Shown here: piece after piece, positions 58,988 through 64,000 of the stretch | Position numbering within the stretch: position 1 is the first letter of the stretch | How the letters are laid out: every line of letters begins with the position of its first letter | From: Malania oleifera | Lineage: Eukaryota > Streptophyta > Magnoliopsida > Santalales > Ximeniaceae | Assembly (NCBI RefSeq): GCF_029873635.1 | Contig: NC_080423.1 | Coordinates: 103,955,773-104,019,772, forward strand | DNA length: 64,000 nt | Direction of reading: 5' to 3' | Position numbers and translations under genes: made by a program | The notes under the pieces: model-generated | Seen by the model: the letters and a program-made list of their open reading frames with translations, nothing else | The model's database searches: none | Told to the model about the DNA's origin: nothing

Positions 58988-61343
58988 TGTGTGGATGGGG
59001 GATTGGGGAGATCTGGTCAGAGGGAAAGATTAAGCTATTCTTTCTCCATGTGGGCCATTTGGGGATTTTTTTTTGTGCGGGACACTCAGATGACGACTAT
59101 GGTCCATCACGTTAAGCCCGCACCTCCTTCCTCTTTGCCCTTGGGCAAATGCTATTGGAGGTGGGGGGAGGGGCAGTTGTAGTTTACTTCAGTTTATGGT
59201 CCTTCTAGACCAACCTTTAGGTCCTTGGAAGAAGTTGGGGGCTGTGCATATGTTTTGTTATTCCAAGTGGGTAGTTTGGGAGACTTTTAACATAGTTAGA
59301 TTCTCAACAAGAAACAAATGGGGTTTGAGATTCCCTTCCAGGTTGTAGTTTTTTGATAGGTTCATCAGTTCGTCTGAGGTGCGAGATATTTATTTGTAAA
59401 ATGCTATGTTTACTTGGTCAGTGGGGAGGAAATGGGCATCCCCATTTCACCACATGGGATGGACGTGGGGACGTAAAAAGGGGATCGTGACTTATTGACA
59501 TGATCGATTCCTTTTTAGGGATGAAGGGGGGGGGGATCAATTTCTGTATCTCATTAAAGAAACTCTTGCTAGGCCTTCTTCCAATTATTCTCTTGTTTGG
59601 TTGGAGTCTGGAGAGGTGAAGTCAGGTCTTACTCCTTTTCAATTTGAGAACATATGAATGGTTCATCATGGCTTTCGTCGATTTGTAAAGGAGACTTGGA
59701 GTAGTTGTGATGTTGTAGGTGGGGAGGGTTTTAGGTTTATGAAAAAACTTAAAGGGATTAAGAAGTGTTGAAGAAGTGGAACTTTTAAGTGTTCGGAGAT
59801 GTTAGAATGAAAAAAAATGAGTATTTTGAGTTGACTGTTCTAGACAAGAAATAGATTGAGGATGGGCTTTTAGTAAAGAGGGAGCTAAGCAAATTAATTT
59901 GAAAGGATGAACTAGTGTGATTTGAAATGAGGCTAGGAGTTGGAGAGGCAAAAAATTAAGGTTTAAGTGGGTAAGGGAGGGGATTATAACCTAAAATTAA
60001 GGTGGCTAATGGGGAAATGAGACATAATTATATGAGAGAAATGGAATTGAGAAGTAAGGAGATAGTGAGTGCTGTTTGGTTGATATTAGAAGAGGCAACT
60101 AATTTCTTTAACAGTTTTATATTTAGGAGGATTTATAAAGGTCAATGATTGAGGAATTGGAGTGGAGTCTTATTTTGGAAACACATATGTTTCGGCTGGA
60201 GATGCCTTTTAAGGAGGTCAGTTTCGTAGTGCTTAGTGTAAAGATGCATAAGGCTTTAGGGGCCAGATGGGTTTAACATAGTTCAACACCCCCGCACCCC
60301 CTCCCTCGACAAAAAATAAAATAAAAACAAAAATAAGGGAGTGTTGGGATGCGGTGAGGGTGTTTTACAAGTTTCATTGAAGTGGAAAGGTGAGGAAAAA
60401 TGTCAATTCTACCTTTATCACATTGATGCCTAAGGAAGGTACTTCAACTAAGGTGTCGGTTTTGGGCTACTCGTTAGAGTCTAGAATGTAAAGATCATTG
60501 CTAAGGTACTTGCTAATAGATCAAGCTTCATCCTGAGTGATACTATCTCTCTTCCTGGAGTGATTTTTTTGGGGGGTGGGGGGTGGGGTTGTAGTGTCGA
60601 TGCTATTTTAGTTGCTAATGAGGTGGTGGAGGATGTTTGTTATGGAAAGAAGAAGGGCATTGTGTTCAAAGTGTTCAAATTAGATTTTGAGAAGGCTTAT
60701 GATGGGGTTAGTTGGAACTTCTTGGATGGGAGGAAAGGGTTTGGAAATGGGTGGAGGAATTGAAAAAGGATGTTTATCTAATGCTTTATTTTTAGTGATA
60801 ATTAATGTGCTGTCTAAAGAGTGGTTCAGGTCATTTGGGGTGGGGTTAGGTTGGGAGTTCCTCTATCTTCATTTTTATTTGTCCTTGCGATGGATGCATT
60901 TAGTAGGATACTAGGATGATTGATATGGATGTCGATTTTCTGGGGGGGTGTCTGTGGTTATGAGGGGTATTAAGGTGGGATGGGAGGAGGTGGTAGTTTC
61001 ACATTTTCAGTTTGCTGATGGCACCATTATTTTTTTAGATGACCATGTTGACTCTTTTGCAAACATACCCACTACATTGCAGGTTTTTGAGAATGTCTCT
61101 AGTCTTAAAAGAGTTAATTTGGGGAGAGTGGAGTTGGGGTGGTTAATCTTGGCTCTGAGAGGGTTTTGGAGCTGACCTCCCTAGCTGGGTGTGGTGTTTT
61201 AGGGTGGCCTTGACTTATTTAGGAGTCTCTTTGGGAGGAAAATCATGCTCTTTAGCTTTTTGGAATCTTGTGGTGGCTATGGTAGTTAAGCGGTTGGATG
61301 GGTGAAAAGGTGCATTATTGTAGAATTACTCTCCCTCTTAGCT
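58988..61343 (+). pseudogene. L1 LINE: endonuclease remainder and RT, broken
   Basis: This continues the L1 from 57214. Endonuclease C-terminal features are seen to about 59515 (FTWSVGRKW and DRFLF-like). A degenerate linker follows. RT runs from about 60540, with DAILVANEVVEDV, LDFEKAYDGVSW, and HFQFADGTIIF, where the YxDD-type motif reads FADG, so a catalytic Asp is lost. PLTYLGVSLGG and KRLDGWKG-like sequence lie near 61210-61310. It is interrupted by a younger L1 after 61343 and resumes at about 63467. Confidence 0.85.
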
Positions 61344-63466
61344 AGAGCGCTTTTATAGGTGATAGACAGATTTTTTGATGCTGCTTTAATAGCTAATGAG
61401 GTGGTTGAAGATGCTGTCCGTTGGAAAAAGAGGGGTCAAGTGCTGAGCTGGATTTTGAAAAAGCCTGTGATAGGGTGAACTAGAGTTTCTTGGACAAGGT
61501 TATGGATAGAAATGGTTTTGGTTTGATGTGGAGGGATTGGATTAGAGGATGCTTATCTTCTGTGATCTTCTCTGTTTTAGTTAATGGCGAGGCTAGGTTG
61601 GTTTCATGCGTCTAGGGGTCTTAGACAGGGGGATCCCCTCTCACTTTTTCTCTTTACTATTGTAGTTGATGGTTTGGGTAGGTTGATTGAGAGAGGAGTT
61701 GATAGAGGGCTGGTGGAGGTGATTAAGGTGGGAAATGAGGTGTGTTTCATTTCACATCTCCAATTTGCAGATGATACTAGTGACTATTCTCTTCCTTACA
61801 AATAACATGGGTTATTTTTCTAATTTGCTAACTATCCTTCAGGTTTTTGGGAAAGTTTCTGGTTTGAAGATTAACTTTTTCAAGAGTGGTCTAGTGGGCC
61901 TTGGCATTGATGTTGACCCTTCTGTTAGGGTTGCGGATCGTGTGGTTTGGAACTGGCAGATTAATTATTTAGGTGTTCCCTTAAGTGGTAATCCTATAAC
62001 TGATTCTTTCTAGGATCTTGTTTTTGAGTGTGGCTAGGAGATTGGACATGTGGAAAGGAGCATTTTTCACCTTAGGTGTTGGATTACTCTTATCCATGCA
62101 TGTCTTTCTTCCATTCCATTGTATTATCTCTCTTTTTAGAATTTTTGTGAAAGGGGCACGCATGCTTGAGAAAGTCATGAGGGATTTCTTGTGGTTGAGT
62201 GGGGGAGGGACAGAGAGTCAAAGAGATCACCTTGTAGGTTGGGAGATTGTGTGTAGGTCTAAAAGGGAGGGAATTCTGGGTAGGGAAATGGTTATGGCTC
62301 TTTGCTTTAGAATCTAATTCTCTTTGGCATAAGGTAATTTGTAGCAAATTTGGTCTATTACAGAATGGATGGGATGAGAAAGTTAGCTTTAATATTACTC
62401 ATGTGAGTCCTTGGAGGTTTATATCTTGGATTAATGAACATTGCTTTCCTTATATCTAGTACATCGTGGGTAATGACAACTGAATTCGTTTTTGGGAGGA
62501 CTTTTGGATTGGAGAGATGCTGTTGGCTAGTGCTTTTTCCCGTCTTTATTGAGTCTCTATTCTTCATGATACCCCAATTTCTGTTTTTTTTTGGCAAGAG
62601 GATAGTCTCCCTTGGAATTTCCATTTTGGGAGGAATCTCAATGATAGAGAGATTGATGAATTGGCTCTTTTAACCAGTTTACTTGATTCTTTTCACGTTA
62701 ATTTGCGGAATGATAAAAGGTTTTTGAGTTTGGATCCTTCTGGGGATTTCTCTTGTAAATCTTCTTTCTCTTATTTGACTTGTAACCCTAATGAGGATCC
62801 TTTTGGTCTTTGATTTGGAAAGCTAACGCTCCCTAAAAAATAATAGCTTTTATTTGGATTATGGTACTTGATAGAACTATTTCTAATAATGTGCTTCAGA
62901 AGAGAAGGCTTAATAAGGCCCTACGACCAGATGTTTGTGTCCTTTGTTTGAGTAGTGGGGAGACTTGCTCACGCTTGTTTCTTCATTGCCCCTTTACTTA
63001 TGTTGTTTGGAACAAATTATTTGGTATGTGGACTGGAGTTGCTTCTCCACTTTGAAGGCTCTTTGCTCCATCTCTTTTAGAGGTTTTGGAAAAGGCAAGG
63101 ATAGAAAAGCCTTGTGGTGATGCACCATTATGGCTGTTATTTGGTGTGTTTGGTTGGAGAGAAATGCCCGAAATTTCTAAGGGGTGGCCACAACTAATAA
63201 TTTGGTTTGGGGTGGAGTGGTTTATCTTGCATCATTATGGGTGTTGGCTAATGGCTGTTTTTGTCTGGGAGACCTGCAGCAGGACTGGTTGGCTCTGCTT
63301 CATTTACTTGTCTTTCAGATTATGATGATCTCCTGGTGTAATTTTTTGTTATTGTTTTAAAGGTAGGATTTCTTATGCTTCTTGTTTTCATGTCTTTTAC
63401 ACTTTTTCCTTTTGTTGTACATTCTTATTTCTTCTAATAGATTTCATTGTTTATTGAAAAAAGGCC
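61344..63466 (+). mobile_element. Younger 5'-truncated L1 inserted into the older L1
   Basis: It begins within RT (DAALIANEVVEDA) and carries FHASRGLRQGDPLS, SHLQFADDTS (catalytic FADD kept), GVPLSGNPITDSF, RMLEKVMRDFLWLSGG, and a zf-RVT region at about 62840-63055 (FIWIMVLDR then CVLCLSSGETCSRLFLHCPF). It ends with a 3' UTR and a short A run at about 63456-63462. The flanking older L1 reads on in frame across it at AGCT. Internal stops show it too is inactive. Confidence 0.85.
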
Positions 63467-64000
63467 AGCTTATCTACCATTCCTCTCTATTTTGTTTTAT
63501 CTCTTTTTAGTATTTCAGGAGGGGTAAACTGTAGACCATAAGCTTGAGAGGATCAAGAGGGATTTTCTTTGGTCATGTGTAGGGACTAGGGAGAGGAGAC
63601 ATCATTTAGTTATGTGGGAGGTGGTGTGCAGGTCGAAGGAGGAGGGTGGGTTGGGTCTTGTTCATTTGGTGTATGAAAACACTGCCCTTTTAGCTAAATG
63701 ATTATGGCAGTTTCCCTGGAGGTAAACTTGCTTTGGCCCAAAGTTATAAAAAGTAAATTTGGCTTACAAGAGAATGGCTGGGATTCTGATTTGGGTTTAG
63801 AAGTTCTTCTGATAGTCCTTAGAGGTTCATTTCACAGCTTTACCCTTTCTTTCCTCTAACAAAGTTCAGGGTCGAGCTAATCATATTTGGTTTTAGGAAG
63901 ATATTGGTGGAGGAGGCTGCATTGTCCTGTTCCTTTGCTTGATTCTATTGTCTTTCTTCTTGCCATAATGATGTGATCTCCTGCTTTCTTATTCTTAGAA
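63467..64000 (+). pseudogene. Older L1 LINE resumes: post-RT region, cut by window edge
   Basis: It continues the RT end (IPLYF then LSLF) and the post-RT region with LERIKRDFLWSCVGTRER and VVCRSKEEGGLGLVHL, closely parallel to 62158-62290 of the inserted L1. Stops follow. It runs off the right edge before zf-RVT. Confidence 0.82.

Larger units (their letters stand above)
53400..64000 (+). other. UTP10 intron 1, at least 10.6 kb, filled with non-LTR elements
   Basis: It begins GTAAGTCGGG at 53400. No convincing exon of the gene was found to the right edge. It holds a SINE, LINE fragments on both strands and nested LINE insertions. The stretch 53400-54032 has a T run (about 53588-53615) and no gene. 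That this is one continuous intron is inferred from the exon's donor and from the absence of exon 2; a gene broken by these insertions is the alternative. Confidence 0.6.

Overview
The window reads as plant nuclear DNA, most likely a woody eudicot with a large repeat-rich genome. Three things suggest this: chromodomain-type Ty3/gypsy retrotransposons primed by initiator tRNA-Met, plant-type L1 and RTE LINEs and tRNA-like SINEs, and the first exon of a conserved plant ribosome-biogenesis gene. The species cannot be named from the sequence. Only one host gene piece is seen: exon 1 of a HEATR1/UTP10 homologue at 53240-53399.

Positions 1-51577 are almost pure LTR retrotransposon, stacked in layers that exact 5-bp target-site duplications (TSDs) let one read. 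The oldest layer is a minus-strand gypsy element (M1) that runs off the left edge and ends at 23437. Into it went an LTR (A1) with a second LTR inserted inside it in opposite orientation (A2, 572-3161), a plus-strand gypsy element (P1, 5418-19332) that itself received solo LTRs at 12321-14315 and 16225-18854, and a solo LTR at 20941-22934. A short stretch of apparently unique DNA follows, holding two solo LTRs that share one target site (23552-25797 and 25803-27806). Next is a minus-strand gypsy element (M2, 28265-35837) sitting in the integrase end of a plus-strand relative whose 3' LTR is 36533-38597. Then come solo LTRs nested at 39258-44150 and 40038-42540, a different family at 44381-46746 inside a truncated LTR, and a last pair at 47858-51577. 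All gag-pol genes are broken by stops and frameshifts.

From 51578 to the right edge the landscape changes. There are no recognisable LTR elements. Instead there are a SINE with a 10-bp TSD (52685-52880), the gene's start, and a first intron longer than 10.6 kb filled with a second SINE, a minus-strand L1 piece, an RTE piece and a long plus-strand L1. That L1 is itself interrupted by a poly(A)-tailed LINE derivative (57215-58973, 14-bp TSD) and by a younger truncated L1 (61344-63466).

The most interesting signals are shared by the LTRs rather than by their genes. They are arrays of GTCGAC-centred palindromes just upstream of the TATA box, also present in an unrelated LTR family; a conserved TGAGN6CTCA palindrome near the LTR 3' end; and a conserved CAGGTAAG donor paired with a TTTTAG|G-ATG acceptor at gag, which together suggest an intron spanning part of the LTR and the primer-binding site.
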